NCBI RefSeq assembly: GCF_014697195.1
Contig: NZ_JACJRJ010000017.1
Coordinates: forward strand, 49,746-113,745
Origin: Cylindrospermum sp. FACHB-282
GTDB taxonomy: Bacteria > Cyanobacteriota > Cyanobacteriia > Cyanobacteriales > Nostocaceae
Direction of reading: 5' to 3'
Length of the DNA stretch: 64,000 nt
Program-made: the position numbers and the translations under genes
Shown here: positions 55,445-64,000 of the stretch, piece by piece
How positions within the stretch are numbered: position 1 is the stretch's first letter
Layout of the letters: each line of letters opens with the position of its first letter
Notes under the pieces: generated by a model
What the model was told of the DNA's origin: nothing
Seen by the model: the letters and a program-made list of their open reading frames with translations, nothing else
The model's database searches: none

Positions 55445-55480
55445 GTGGTTACCACCTATTGATATTTTTTAGGTAACCAC
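55445..55480. promoter_or_regulatory. Inverted repeat upstream of the precursor gene
   Basis: GTGGTTACC (55445-55453) and GGTAACCAC (55472-55480) are perfect inverted copies 53-88 bp upstream of the precursor start. An operator or an mRNA leader hairpin is possible. The surrounding 55393-55669 has no gene and presumably holds the promoter. Confidence 0.55.
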
Positions 55481-55669
55481 CTAATAATCAAAGATTAAGC
55501 ATTGTTTGTTTTAAATTCATAACTCTCACGGTAGAAATAAAACAGATAATAATGCTTCTTTTGGTAGATATTAAATCGTTTATTTTTTGGGTTTTCAGTA
55601 CCTTATGACTTACGCATCAAGTAGGAAATATAGGGGCAATTCATAAAAACAGCGTTTTGAATGAATAAG

Positions 55670-55922
55670 GCGATGATAAATTTGGTTATTCATGCCATCG
55701 CTCAATATTTCAGCAATTTAAGGGCAAAAAGCAGGAAATTATCGCGTAGTTCTAATTTCGGCAATTATCGCAATGTCCACAACGCCAGTTAGCAGCTTCT
55801 TTATCAAAACCAAAGGCGTTTAACAAAAATTGCCAACGACATTGCTTGGTAGTTAAATATTTATTCATTTGTTGGGCTGCTTGTATTTGCGTTGGTGGCT
55901 GAGTTCCCGTTTTTTGGGTAAT
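55670..55922. repeat. Right direct repeat flanking the RiPP-like cassette
   Basis: This is the counterpart of 54059-54314. Here the recQ 3' end is functional, and the first 81 bp are a relic of the kinase 3' end, lying beyond the recQ stop. The 1355-bp cassette between the two repeats (54315-55669) carries the precursor and GRDP-like genes. Confidence 0.92.
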
Positions 55923-57197
55923 CGTGTAATGAAAAGGGTCAAGCCATTGGAGTTGTCCGCTACTATGAAGTAGAGAAAGTGCGATCGCACCATCGGGAAA
56001 TTTTTTGGTTACAGCGTTCACTTCACCCTGCTGTGGCAGCTTTTTGATTAATTGTTGTGCTGTTTGTTGTTGCGATCGCACTTTTTCTTCAAAAAACCGC
56101 TGTCTCTGTTTATCCTCAGAATCTAACCATCCCGTCGGTTCACTTACCAACATCAACGCTTCAGACGGTTTACCATCCCTTCCAGCGCGGCCAATTTCTT
56201 GCACATATTCAGACAGCAGATTTGGTGAGTGAAAGTGAACCACCCACCGCACATCAGGCTTATTTATCCCCATCCCAAAAGCACAAGTACACACCACAAA
56301 GGGCATTTTTCCACTTAACCAACTTGCTTCTACAGTGCGGCGTTCTGTTGCACCCAAACCCCCATGATAACTCGCTGTCACATAACCCATCTCTGCTAAC
56401 CACAGTGCTAAATTTTCGCTATCTCGCCGAGTGCGTACATAAACTAAACCCCCTTGATTTGGTCGATTTTGAATAAACTTTAATAATTGTTGCTTCCTAC
56501 CTCTAGGAGTCCAAGCAATGCGGACACTCAAATGCAAATTAGAACGGTAGGGATTAAGCCGAAAAGCTTCAGGTTTTTGTAATTGTAAAACTGTAGAAAT
56601 AATTTTTTGCGCTAAAGGGTCAGCAGTAGCAGTAAAAGCAGCTATGCTAATTTTTGTCCCCGGTGGTTTTGATTTTAGCAAAGCTGAACGCACCGCCCCC
56701 AACCGCCGATAAGAAGGACGAAATGTATCACCCCACTGCACCAAACAATGTGCTTCATCCAAAATTAAACCGTTAATTTGCAATTGTGGATCACATAATC
56801 TTTCCCAAACTGGCGCACTTAATAAAGTTTCTGGGGATAAATACAGTAATCTTAATTGTTGCCTTTCTAAAGCTTGCAATGTTGCACGACGCTGGAATGA
56901 AGGTAATTCACTATGCAATAGTGCCGCTTTTTGCTGTTTTTGGCGTAATTCCTCAACTTGGTTTTCCATCAGCGCCACTAAGGGCGAAATTACCAAGGTT
57001 AATCCTGTTTGTAGCAGTGCAGGAAGTTGAAAACAAATCGACTTTCCCCCACCTGTAGGCATGATAATTAATGCGTCTTTTTGTGCCAATAAACTGCGGA
57101 TTATTTCTCCCTGTGGCGGACGGAAATCTTCATAACCCCATATTTTTTGAAAGGCGGCTCGGACTTGATCCCAAGATTTGTTTAAGGGTTGATTCAT
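55752..57197 (-). CDS. recQ: RecQ-family DNA helicase (no HRDC)
   Basis: The 481-residue ATP-dependent helicase has Walker A IIMPTGGGKS (near 45), the DEAH box LILDEAHCLVQWGDTFRP (near 145), motif VI QEIGRAGRDGKPS and a C-terminal zinc domain with four Cys (QCRW, then CGHCDNC). It ends directly after the zinc domain, so the winged-helix and HRDC domains of long RecQs are missing, as in short RecQs. I chose the ATG at 57197; the frame extends to a TTG at 57215. The 3' end lies inside the right-hand direct repeat. Confidence 0.93.
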   Translation of the reverse strand: MNQPLNKSWDQVRAAFQKIWGYEDFRPPQGEIIRSLLAQKDALIIMPTGGGKSICFQLPALLQTGLTLVISPLVALMENQVEELRQKQQKAALLHSELPSFQRRATLQALERQQLRLLYLSPETLLSAPVWERLCDPQLQINGLILDEAHCLVQWGDTFRPSYRRLGAVRSALLKSKPPGTKISIAAFTATADPLAQKIISTVLQLQKPEAFRLNPYRSNLHLSVRIAWTPRGRKQQLLKFIQNRPNQGGLVYVRTRRDSENLALWLAEMGYVTASYHGGLGATERRTVEASWLSGKMPFVVCTCAFGMGINKPDVRWVVHFHSPNLLSEYVQEIGRAGRDGKPSEALMLVSEPTGWLDSEDKQRQRFFEEKVRSQQQTAQQLIKKLPQQGEVNAVTKKFPDGAIALSLLHSSGQLQWLDPFHYTITQKTGTQPPTQIQAAQQMNKYLTTKQCRWQFLLNAFGFDKEAANWRCGHCDNCRN

Positions 57198-57343
57198 AGA
57201 TATAGCACTTTGCAAGTAAATGAACTATAAATATTAGCAGTTAAACTCTTGTGGGGTGGGCATCTTGCCCGCCCTCATATACCTCATCTTGAAGTAATTT
57301 GCTGTAATTCAAATAGATATTTTATCCCAACTTTTATCTTTTA

Positions 57344-57371
57344 GGGTGCGTTAAGCAAGCCTAACGCACCC
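57344..57371. repeat. Hairpin repeat GGGTGCGTTA
   Basis: GGGTGCGTTA and its exact complement are separated by 8 nt. It lies between the SnoaL-like gene and recQ, together with a partial GTGGGGTGGGC repeat near 57250. It is a dispersed element with a possible terminator role. Confidence 0.7.
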
Positions 57372-57437
57372 ATGAATATTTTATCCCTGAGTGTAATTTT
57401 GGACTTATTTAAGCTTTAGTGATTGTCCTAACTAATG

Positions 57438-58100
57438 TTAAGAATGAAAAGGACAACCACCAGCAGTTAATTTTTGTAGAAAAGCATTGTTATCAAAATA
57501 ATGCTCCAAAGATTCAATCTTTAAATCATCAGTTACGCGAGCGATACTTACTCCAGTAATTTCTATTGTTTCTCCTGTGGGTGCATAGTCTTTATATGAG
57601 CCAGTAAATGTTCCCCAATGTCGCCACTTAAAGGTTACGCTAGGCGGGCCAGAAAGCACTTCTGTTAATTCCCATAAAAAGCCATTGGGAAAGGCTTGAT
57701 TAAATACAACAAATGAAGATTCAAAGGTTTCTGTAGTGGAGCTATAATGCTCAGTTTCACCTATAAATAAGTTATAAGTTCCTTCTGTGGCTACATCTTG
57801 AGCAGTATATTTTTTTCCCCCATTACTACTCATCTTAAACTTATCGGTGACTATCGAAAGCCACTGTTGGGGATTAGCTTTATTGGAGGCTTCCATCTCA
57901 AAGGTGCGAACTAAGTTTTGGGCGATCGCTTCTAAAGAACCCTCTGGATGGTTAAATTTGCTCTCTTGGTGCAGAAATTGATTGGTGTAGGAATAATCTG
58001 GGCGCTTTCCTTCTCGCCACTCTACTCCTTGATCATGGGCAATGACTGTATCTCTGTCTTGTACCCACAGTGGTAATTTTGTATTCTCGGCGTTACTCAT
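57438..58100 (-). CDS. SnoaL/pathogen-related-like NTF2-fold protein
   Basis: The 220-residue product resembles SnoaL-like polyketide cyclases and plant pathogen-related-like proteins of the NTF2 fold, with the stretch FKWRHWGTFTGSYKDYAPTG followed by an EHYFDNNAFLQKL helix. It has no signal peptide and ends in GGCPFHS. The function of bacterial members is unclear. It is far from the PKS and shows no operon link to it. Confidence 0.7.
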   Translation of the reverse strand: MSNAENTKLPLWVQDRDTVIAHDQGVEWREGKRPDYSYTNQFLHQESKFNHPEGSLEAIAQNLVRTFEMEASNKANPQQWLSIVTDKFKMSSNGGKKYTAQDVATEGTYNLFIGETEHYSSTTETFESSFVVFNQAFPNGFLWELTEVLSGPPSVTFKWRHWGTFTGSYKDYAPTGETIEITGVSIARVTDDLKIESLEHYFDNNAFLQKLTAGGCPFHS

Positions 58101-58464
58101 TCCAGTTTACTTGTTATACACATCATTCCTCAGAATAAAATCCTCTGTTATTTAGGTAAATAGAAATACCTAAAAAAGCAAAAAATATTCATAATTAAAG
58201 GAATTTAACGCCCGTAATTATACTTAATAGCAGTTCTCACTAAATTTTAATTTAGGTACCTGTGCAAAATTAATTTCTGATTTTAAAATCCTGTATCCTT
58301 GATTGGATAAGCCACAGAGCCAAATAAAATGTGCAAATAATTTTCCATTACTACTTAATTACGGCTGGGGAAACTCGAAGAAATCAAATAGCTCTTAGGA
58401 CAGGCAAAATGCCTGTCCTACAAAAAATCTTGGCGGGCTTTTTCTCTGGAAGTGCCTGGGCTGT
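58101..58464. other. Intergenic 364 bp with palindromic repeat
   Basis: It contains TAGGACAGGC-AAAAT-GCCTGTCCTA (58396-58420), a perfect 10-bp stem that could terminate leuA transcription. The remainder is AT-rich and shows no gene; it should include the promoter of the SnoaL-like gene. Confidence 0.7.
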
Positions 58465-60069
58465 TTACACCTTCTGTGCGGTTACTTCCTCTGGCTCTTC
58501 TTGATTGTGTAATGCCGCATATAATCTATTCAGTGCATTTACGTAAGCCTGAGCCGAAGCCACAATAATATCCGTATTTGCTGCATGACCAGAATAGACT
58601 CTAGATTCGTGCTGTAAGCGGATGGTTACTTCCCCAAGAGCATCAATTCCCCCTGTCACCGATTGCACAGAAAACTCAATCAACTGATTAGGCACATTTA
58701 CCACCCGGTTAATGGCTTTGTAAACAGCATCAACTGGCCCTGTACCAATAGCTGCATCAGTTAATTCTTCACCTTCTGGGGTGCGGAGGGTAACTGTAGC
58801 GGTGGGTTTGGCGTTGCTACCGCAGGAAACTTGCACCAACTCTACTTGGAATAAAGCGGGGGCTTGTTGAATTTCATCATTGACAATTGCTTCTAAATCC
58901 CAATCAGAAATTTCTTTCTTTTTATCCGCTACTTCTTTGAATCTGACGAAGGCTTTATTTAATTCAGTTTCCGACAGTTCAAAGCCTAATTCTTTTAAGC
59001 GGGTGCGGAAAGCATTTCTGCCGGAATGTTTGCCCAAAACTATTTGATTATCTGTCAACCCAATCAATTGGGCATCCATAATCTCGTAGGTGAGCTTGTT
59101 TTTTAACACTCCATCTTGGTGAATGCCAGACTCATGAGCAAAGGCATTTGCCCCGACTATGGCTTTATTTGGTTGCACTAGCATTCCCGTCAAATTGGAA
59201 ACCAAGCGCGAAGTTTTGTAAATTTGTTTGGTGTCAATATTGGAAAGTGGTTCTTGAGAATCTGCTGGGCGTCCTAAGAAGGGGTTAAAATATTGCCTGC
59301 GGACGTGCAACGCCATGACTAATTCTTCTAATGCGGCATTTCCTGCCCGTTCACCAATACCATTAATGGTGCATTCTAGTTGCCTAGCGCCGTTTTTCAC
59401 AGCTTCCAAAAAGTTGGCAACGGCTAAACCTAAATCATTATGACCGTGAACGGAGATGATCGCTTGGTCGATGTTGGGGACGTTTTCTTTAATGCCCTTA
59501 ATTATCGCCCCAAATTCGCTGGGGGTGGTGTAACCCACAGTGTCAGGAATATTAACTGTTGTGGCTCCAGCTGCGATCGCTCTCTCTAAAACTTGGTAGA
59601 GAAATTCTGGGTCTGAGCGTCCGGCATCTTCAGGAGAAAATTCTATATCATCAGTGAAGGTTTTGGCATAAGCTACCATTTCTTCAGCTATGGCTACTAC
59701 TTCTGGTCTGGTTTTTTTTAGTTTGTATTGGAGATGAATATCTGAAGTAGCAATAAAAGTATGAATTCTGCCATGAGCCGCTGGTTTGATTGCTTCTGCT
59801 GCGGCTTTGATATCATCATGCCTAGCTCTTGCTAAACTACAAATTATTGGGCCGTCTTCTGTGCCGACAATTTGAGCAATCTTGTTGACTGCGGCAAAAT
59901 CTCCAGGACTAGCAAAGGCAAACCCTGCCTCAATGATATCTACACCCAGACGGGCTAATTGCTTGGCAATTACTAGTTTTTCATCTATGTTCAGGGTTGC
60001 TCCCGGACACTGCTCTCCATCTCGGAGTGTCGTATCAAAAATGATAATTTTATCGGGTTTGTTGCTCAT
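58465..60069 (-). CDS. leuA: 2-isopropylmalate synthase
   Basis: The 534-residue enzyme condenses acetyl-CoA with 2-oxoisovalerate, the first step of leucine synthesis. It has [14 protein letters not shown] (near 11), the metal-binding [12 protein letters not shown] (near 208), [10 protein letters not shown] and the C-terminal allosteric domain for leucine feedback. Length and order are typical. Confidence 0.97.
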   Translation of the reverse strand: MSNKPDKIIIFDTTLRDGEQCPGATLNIDEKLVIAKQLARLGVDIIEAGFAFASPGDFAAVNKIAQIVGTEDGPIICSLARARHDDIKAAAEAIKPAAHGRIHTFIATSDIHLQYKLKKTRPEVVAIAEEMVAYAKTFTDDIEFSPEDAGRSDPEFLYQVLERAIAAGATTVNIPDTVGYTTPSEFGAIIKGIKENVPNIDQAIISVHGHNDLGLAVANFLEAVKNGARQLECTINGIGERAGNAALEELVMALHVRRQYFNPFLGRPADSQEPLSNIDTKQIYKTSRLVSNLTGMLVQPNKAIVGANAFAHESGIHQDGVLKNKLTYEIMDAQLIGLTDNQIVLGKHSGRNAFRTRLKELGFELSETELNKAFVRFKEVADKKKEISDWDLEAIVNDEIQQAPALFQVELVQVSCGSNAKPTATVTLRTPEGEELTDAAIGTGPVDAVYKAINRVVNVPNQLIEFSVQSVTGGIDALGEVTIRLQHESRVYSGHAANTDIIVASAQAYVNALNRLYAALHNQEEPEEVTAQKV

Positions 60070-60161
60070 TTGTGGGTCGTTGTTTAGTTTTTACTGTCCG
60101 GCTTAAAATACCTTGAACCTTAGTTTTTTACTTTTACCTTTGTCAATATTTGCTAAGGTGA

Positions 60162-60683
60162 CTAAGCTTCTGTTTTTTCTATTTGGTTTCTGATATCGTT
60201 CAAGTCTATATATCTATCCGTAGCATTACGTAGCTCTCTGGCAATCATTCCTTCCGTTGATACTACTGTTATATGTGTATTTTTTGAGCGTAATAGTTCG
60301 ATAGCTCTTTCAAAATCTCCATCACCGCTGAATAATACAACTCGGTCGTACTGGTCTACTGTATTAAACATATCTACAACAATTTCAATATCTAAATTTG
60401 CTTTTTGGGAGTAGCGACCGGAGACATCATCATAGTATTCTTTGAGGATTTTAGTGCGTACTGTATATCCTAAACTAATTAAAGCGTCTCTGAAACCGCG
60501 TTGATCTTGCGGGTCTTTTAAGCCAGTGTACCAAAATGCATTGATTAATGTTGTCTCTGACTGCTCGTTTTTGAAGTATTCTAAGACTCTTCGCGGGTCA
60601 AAAAACCAGCCATTTTTTTGTTGAGCATAGAACATATTGTTTCCGTCTACAAAAATAGATAGACGATTCATTGGAGAACCCAT
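60162..60683 (-). CDS. NYN-domain (LabA/DUF88) nuclease-like protein
   Basis: The 173-residue product has the PIN-like NYN signature: FVDGNNMFY near the N-terminus, LDIEIVVDMF in the middle and LFSGDGDFERAI with paired Asp. These Asp residues form the metal site of NYN ribonucleases. LabA in cyanobacteria is linked to circadian gene expression, but I cannot say that this is the LabA orthologue. Confidence 0.88.
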   Translation of the reverse strand: MGSPMNRLSIFVDGNNMFYAQQKNGWFFDPRRVLEYFKNEQSETTLINAFWYTGLKDPQDQRGFRDALISLGYTVRTKILKEYYDDVSGRYSQKANLDIEIVVDMFNTVDQYDRVVLFSGDGDFERAIELLRSKNTHITVVSTEGMIARELRNATDRYIDLNDIRNQIEKTEA

Positions 60684-61401
60684 AGAAATTTACACCTAAT
60701 AATAGATAAGAATGTTAGATGGAACAATAGATTATAGCAATTCTCTCATGATAATTTTGCTACTTTCTATAAAGTAAATCTGTATGTATAGCTTTTATCT
60801 TACCTCTTGCAAAGCAGAGAATCGGCTAAAACATTAGAGTTGAGATGCTGGGCGCTGCAACTTATTTCACCTCCGACACTTTCAACAGACGCCCCGTGAT
60901 CAAAATCTACCAATAAAATTGACTGAGTAACAGCATTCTGATCTGCATAACACTCAAGTTTACTCCTAAAGAGGTATGGCATCGGCTTGAGATAGCATAT
61001 AGGCTGATGCCCATCAATGGGTTTTGTCATCAACAGTAGGAAAAGTTTTGTGGTGAATACCAATATTACACTAGAGTCAGAAAACTCCCTTGGGGTGGCT
61101 GTTGGTAGATCCTTCGTTGGGGGTAGGGAAAAATCTCACTGTCACCAATTGCGCGGGTAAAGCATCTCTAGCTTAAGTCTGTGCCACAATCACAGATAAG
61201 CCCTCAGTCAGATAATGAGTCAGGCACGATCTAGATTGGGAGTTTCCTGGAGGAATGGTGAAGAAGCAAGTTTGCTGAGGATTAAAGGATGCTTGACAAA
61301 TGTATAAGATTGTCATTTAAGTCTTAATTTCAAAATGTTTACACTAAAACAGGGTCTGAATAAATAAAAGCGTTGTCCCTAAATTAATTTAGTAACACGA
61401 T
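60684..61401. other. 718-bp gap; no supported gene
   Basis: An 87-codon minus-strand frame (60800-61063) exists but has no convincing binding site or recognised motif, so I do not call it. The region before 61402 is AT-rich and should hold the kinase promoter. Nothing else is recognised. Confidence 0.5.
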
Positions 61402-63762
61402 ATGGCGGAAGAACCTACATCAACCTTAACCAAAAAATCAGTCACTGCTACCGATAATCCGTCAAGTAAACCGACAAAACCAACTTCGACGGCATCAGCA
61501 CGCCAGTGTCAGATGATAGTCCGCTTAGGTCATCTGCTAAATGGTGCTTCAGCATTGGGTGCAGCGCTGCTGAGTACTTCTGGTTGGGGCTGGGTTCAAT
61601 TGATGGAAAGTCAGACGCTGTCCACTTTTTTTCAACTGCGTGGATCGATGTTGCCTCCAAAAGACATCGTGATTTTGGCAATTGATGATCAGTCCATATC
61701 AGTCCCCGAACAGTACTATAAAACAGATCCGCACCAGTATGCCTACCTAGAACCACTGAAATCTTTTCCCTATAAACGTGCTGCCTACGCCCAGATAATT
61801 ACTAATTTGATGCAGGCGGGTGCCCGCTCCGTGGCATTAGATGTGGTTTTTGATACGCCAAGCAGTTATGGAGTGGCTGACGATCGCCTATTCCAAGGGG
61901 CATTACAAAAGTATGGCAGCAAAGTCACCTTGGCCGCACTCTATGAAAGTTCTCAGACGCACCAAGGCACTTTTTTGCAACTAACTCAGCCCCAGTCGAT
62001 GTTTCGCACGGGTTCAACAACCATTGGCTTAGTGAATTTTCCTTTGGAAGTGGATGGCAAAATTCACCGATTGGCCAGTGAATTTCCTAAGTTGTTAGCT
62101 GGACGTGAAAACCTGACAACAAAAGTACCTTCTTTTGCTGAAGCAGTGCTCTTTGCCGCACAAGTTAATTATCCCCAACCAAAGGGCGATCGCATTTATT
62201 TTTGGGGACATACGGGGACTTTTGAGACGATTCCTTTATGGTATGTACTTGACCCAGAAAACTGGAACACCTATTTACAGGGGGGAAAGGTGTTCAAAGA
62301 TAAGATAGTCTTGATTGGTGCCACGAACCAGTTAAGCAATGATTATCACCCAGTGGCTATTTCCCAAAACTGGCTATATCCTGAGCGGATGGTGGGAGTA
62401 GAAATTCACGCCAATGCGATCGCTACTTTGATGGAAAATAAAGCGATCGCCTCAGCAATTAATAGTCCACCCCTACGCGGTTTATTCGTGCTGATGCTTG
62501 TGGGTGGTTCAGCTTTCATCGTTACCAAAAACAAGCAGGGGATTAAGCGATTTCTGTGTAGCCTAGGGGTGGGCAGCATTTGGTTCGGCATCAGCTATGG
62601 CAGCTTTATCTATGGTCAGTTAATTTTCCCAACTACAGTACCAATTTTAGCGATCGCCCTGGGCGGACTTTCCTATCTGGGAACCGAAGTGGTTAAGGAA
62701 AAAATCAGCAAGCAGCAATTAGTCACGATTTTTCAGAAATATTCATCTTCCCCCGTTGTTCAGGAGATTATCAGCCAACAAGATGATCTCCACAGCCTGA
62801 TCCAGCAAAGGGATTTAGCTGTCACAGGGAAAATACTAGGCAGTCGCTACAAAATCGTTAAAGTTCTCGGTGCAGGTGGATTTAGTGAAACCTACATTGC
62901 TGAAGATATCCAACGTCCTGGTAACCCGCAGTGTGTGGTTAAGCAACTAAAACTATCTAGCAACAAATCAGAGGGTTTAGAACTTGCTAGACGTTTATTT
63001 AACTCTGAGGCGCAAACCCTGGAAAAATTGGGAACACACAACCAAATTCCTCAGCTTTTAGCTTTTTTAGAAGAAGACAAAGAATTTTATTTAGTTCAAG
63101 AGTATATAATTGGCCATCCCCTGAATAAGGAACTGCTATCAGGCAAAAATACTGAAGAAAGGGCAGTTATCGCTATTTTAAAAGACTTATTGCAAATAAT
63201 TGTGTTTGTCCATGAAAATGGTGTAATTCACCGAGATATTAAACCTAGTAATATTATTCGCCGACACTCTGACTGGAAACTGGTACTGATTGACTTTGGT
63301 GCAGTTAAAGAAGTGACTGCCCAACAGATGGAAAATCTAGAGCAAAGCGCCTTCACTATTGGCATTGGGACGAAGGGTTATGCACCCAGCGAGCAATGTT
63401 TTGGGCGTCCACGATATAGCAGTGATATCTATGCGATTGGGATGATTGGCATTAGAGCTTTGACTGGTATCACTCCCCATCAATTAGAAAGAGATGCTGA
63501 TGAAGAGTTGAAATGGGTGCATCAGGCAGTAGTGAGCCGTCCTTTAGCACAAATTCTCAGTAAAATGGTTCTAGCTGACTTTAAGGGGCGCTATCAGTCT
63601 GCATCGGAGGTTCTGGAGGCGCTGAATCAATTGACCACTCCTGATGACAATGACTCTACCTCAGAAGGACTCACATTAGGGAATGATGCAACTTTAGATG
63701 ATACCGACGCTTCTACCACGCCTTGGGTAGGGGGTAGATGCAATTATCAAAAATCTAGCTAA
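61402..63762 (+). CDS. CHASE2 sensor-Ser/Thr protein kinase
   Basis: The 786-residue membrane protein has an N-terminal segment near 48-65, an extracytoplasmic CHASE2 domain (about 75-350, with ILAIDDQSI and KIVLIGATNQLSNDYHPV), three membrane helices (about 355-430) and a cytoplasmic Hanks-type kinase (about 480-755). Kinase motifs are GAGGFSETYIA, the Lys in VVKQL, HRDIKPSN and DFGAVKE, so it should be active. Sensor-kinase fusions of this kind are common in filamentous cyanobacteria; the signal is unknown. Confidence 0.95.
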   Translation: MAEEPTSTLTKKSVTATDNPSSKPTKPTSTASARQCQMIVRLGHLLNGASALGAALLSTSGWGWVQLMESQTLSTFFQLRGSMLPPKDIVILAIDDQSISVPEQYYKTDPHQYAYLEPLKSFPYKRAAYAQIITNLMQAGARSVALDVVFDTPSSYGVADDRLFQGALQKYGSKVTLAALYESSQTHQGTFLQLTQPQSMFRTGSTTIGLVNFPLEVDGKIHRLASEFPKLLAGRENLTTKVPSFAEAVLFAAQVNYPQPKGDRIYFWGHTGTFETIPLWYVLDPENWNTYLQGGKVFKDKIVLIGATNQLSNDYHPVAISQNWLYPERMVGVEIHANAIATLMENKAIASAINSPPLRGLFVLMLVGGSAFIVTKNKQGIKRFLCSLGVGSIWFGISYGSFIYGQLIFPTTVPILAIALGGLSYLGTEVVKEKISKQQLVTIFQKYSSSPVVQEIISQQDDLHSLIQQRDLAVTGKILGSRYKIVKVLGAGGFSETYIAEDIQRPGNPQCVVKQLKLSSNKSEGLELARRLFNSEAQTLEKLGTHNQIPQLLAFLEEDKEFYLVQEYIIGHPLNKELLSGKNTEERAVIAILKDLLQIIVFVHENGVIHRDIKPSNIIRRHSDWKLVLIDFGAVKEVTAQQMENLEQSAFTIGIGTKGYAPSEQCFGRPRYSSDIYAIGMIGIRALTGITPHQLERDADEELKWVHQAVVSRPLAQILSKMVLADFKGRYQSASEVLEALNQLTTPDDNDSTSEGLTLGNDATLDDTDASTTPWVGGRCNYQKSS

Positions 63763-63774
63763 TTATCCTCAATC

Positions 63775-63812
63775 CTACTCATTCTTATAGCTAGATGAGA
63801 ATAATGAGTAAG
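63775..63812 (+). terminator. Possible terminator hairpin after the kinase gene
   Basis: ACTCATT and AATGAGT form a 7-bp stem around a partly paired loop shortly after the kinase stop. There is no clear T-run, so the call is weak. A second hairpin (CTCACCTACCC/GGGAGGTGATGAG) lies at 63912-63939, and no gene is seen to the window end. Confidence 0.35.
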
Positions 63813-64000
63813 TGTTTTTGAACTTGGTTTTAAGAAGGGTTCCAAGTCTTCTGGCTGCGTCCTAATCTGCGCCCAGATTGATCAGTTTTTAGCTGAAACA
63901 AAAAGAAGCCTCTCACCTACCCGAAGGGAGGTGATGAGATGAATTTTTGGGTGATGAGGAATTGACCTCTAACCAATTCAATCCGCTGTCCTTGAGAGGG

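Noticed and set aside
60800..61063. 87-codon minus-strand ORF in the gap before the kinase
   Set aside because: There is no recognised motif and no convincing ribosome binding site.

Overview
The window looks like chromosomal DNA of a filamentous, probably heterocyst-forming cyanobacterium (Nostocales). The grounds are frequent HIP1 octamers (GCGATCGC), heptanucleotide STRR repeats between genes, a cyanobacterial-type SecA, a CHASE2-Ser/Thr kinase fusion, DevB/DevC-family exporter genes and a PfaD-containing FAAL-PKS-NRPS cluster. No rRNA, tRNA or CRISPR array was recognised.

Positions 1-740 hold broken or small genes: the 3' end of an unknown gene, a decayed M23-peptidase-like fragment and a 103-residue hypothetical gene. 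Positions 740-32280 (minus strand) hold a natural-product assembly line, read in the order 32280 to 740. A 4662-residue protein has FAAL-ACP-KS-DH-KR-cMT-ACP-KS-KR-ACP-KS-AT. A 3645-residue protein has DH-KR-ACP-KS-DH-KR-ACP-hotdog-KS-AT. A 1567-residue NRPS has ACP-C-A-PCP-reductase. A PfaD-type trans enoyl reductase follows. Two modules are split between proteins, three have lost their AT, and two KR regions (1378 bp) are about 99% identical. The A-domain code (DLFNNALTYK) suggests alanine, and the chain is probably released reductively.

Positions 33423-39818 (plus strand, divergent) hold a likely tailoring and export operon: SDR, condensation-type acyltransferase, DevB-like fusion protein, cytochrome P450 and DevC-like permease. 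It stops at a transposase remnant, and no devA ATPase is present.

Positions 40043-50316 hold mazEF, secA, a diheme cytochrome c, a NACHT NTPase with a neighbouring small protein that shares its N-terminal motif, a 185-bp MITE-like element with an 11-bp target duplication, a MoxR ATPase and ribF. Positions 50317-53480 hold a metallo-hydrolase, surE and pheS.

Positions 53665-57197 hold a P-loop kinase gene and recQ, separated by a 1.36-kb cassette between 253-256 bp direct repeats. The cassette encodes a Cys-Gly-rich RiPP-like precursor with a double-Gly leader and a GRDP/DUF1399-like partner. This pair is the best candidate here for an undescribed system. Positions 57438-63762 hold a SnoaL-like protein, leuA, an NYN nuclease-like protein and a CHASE2-kinase. 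All functions come from motif recognition by eye; no database search was run.
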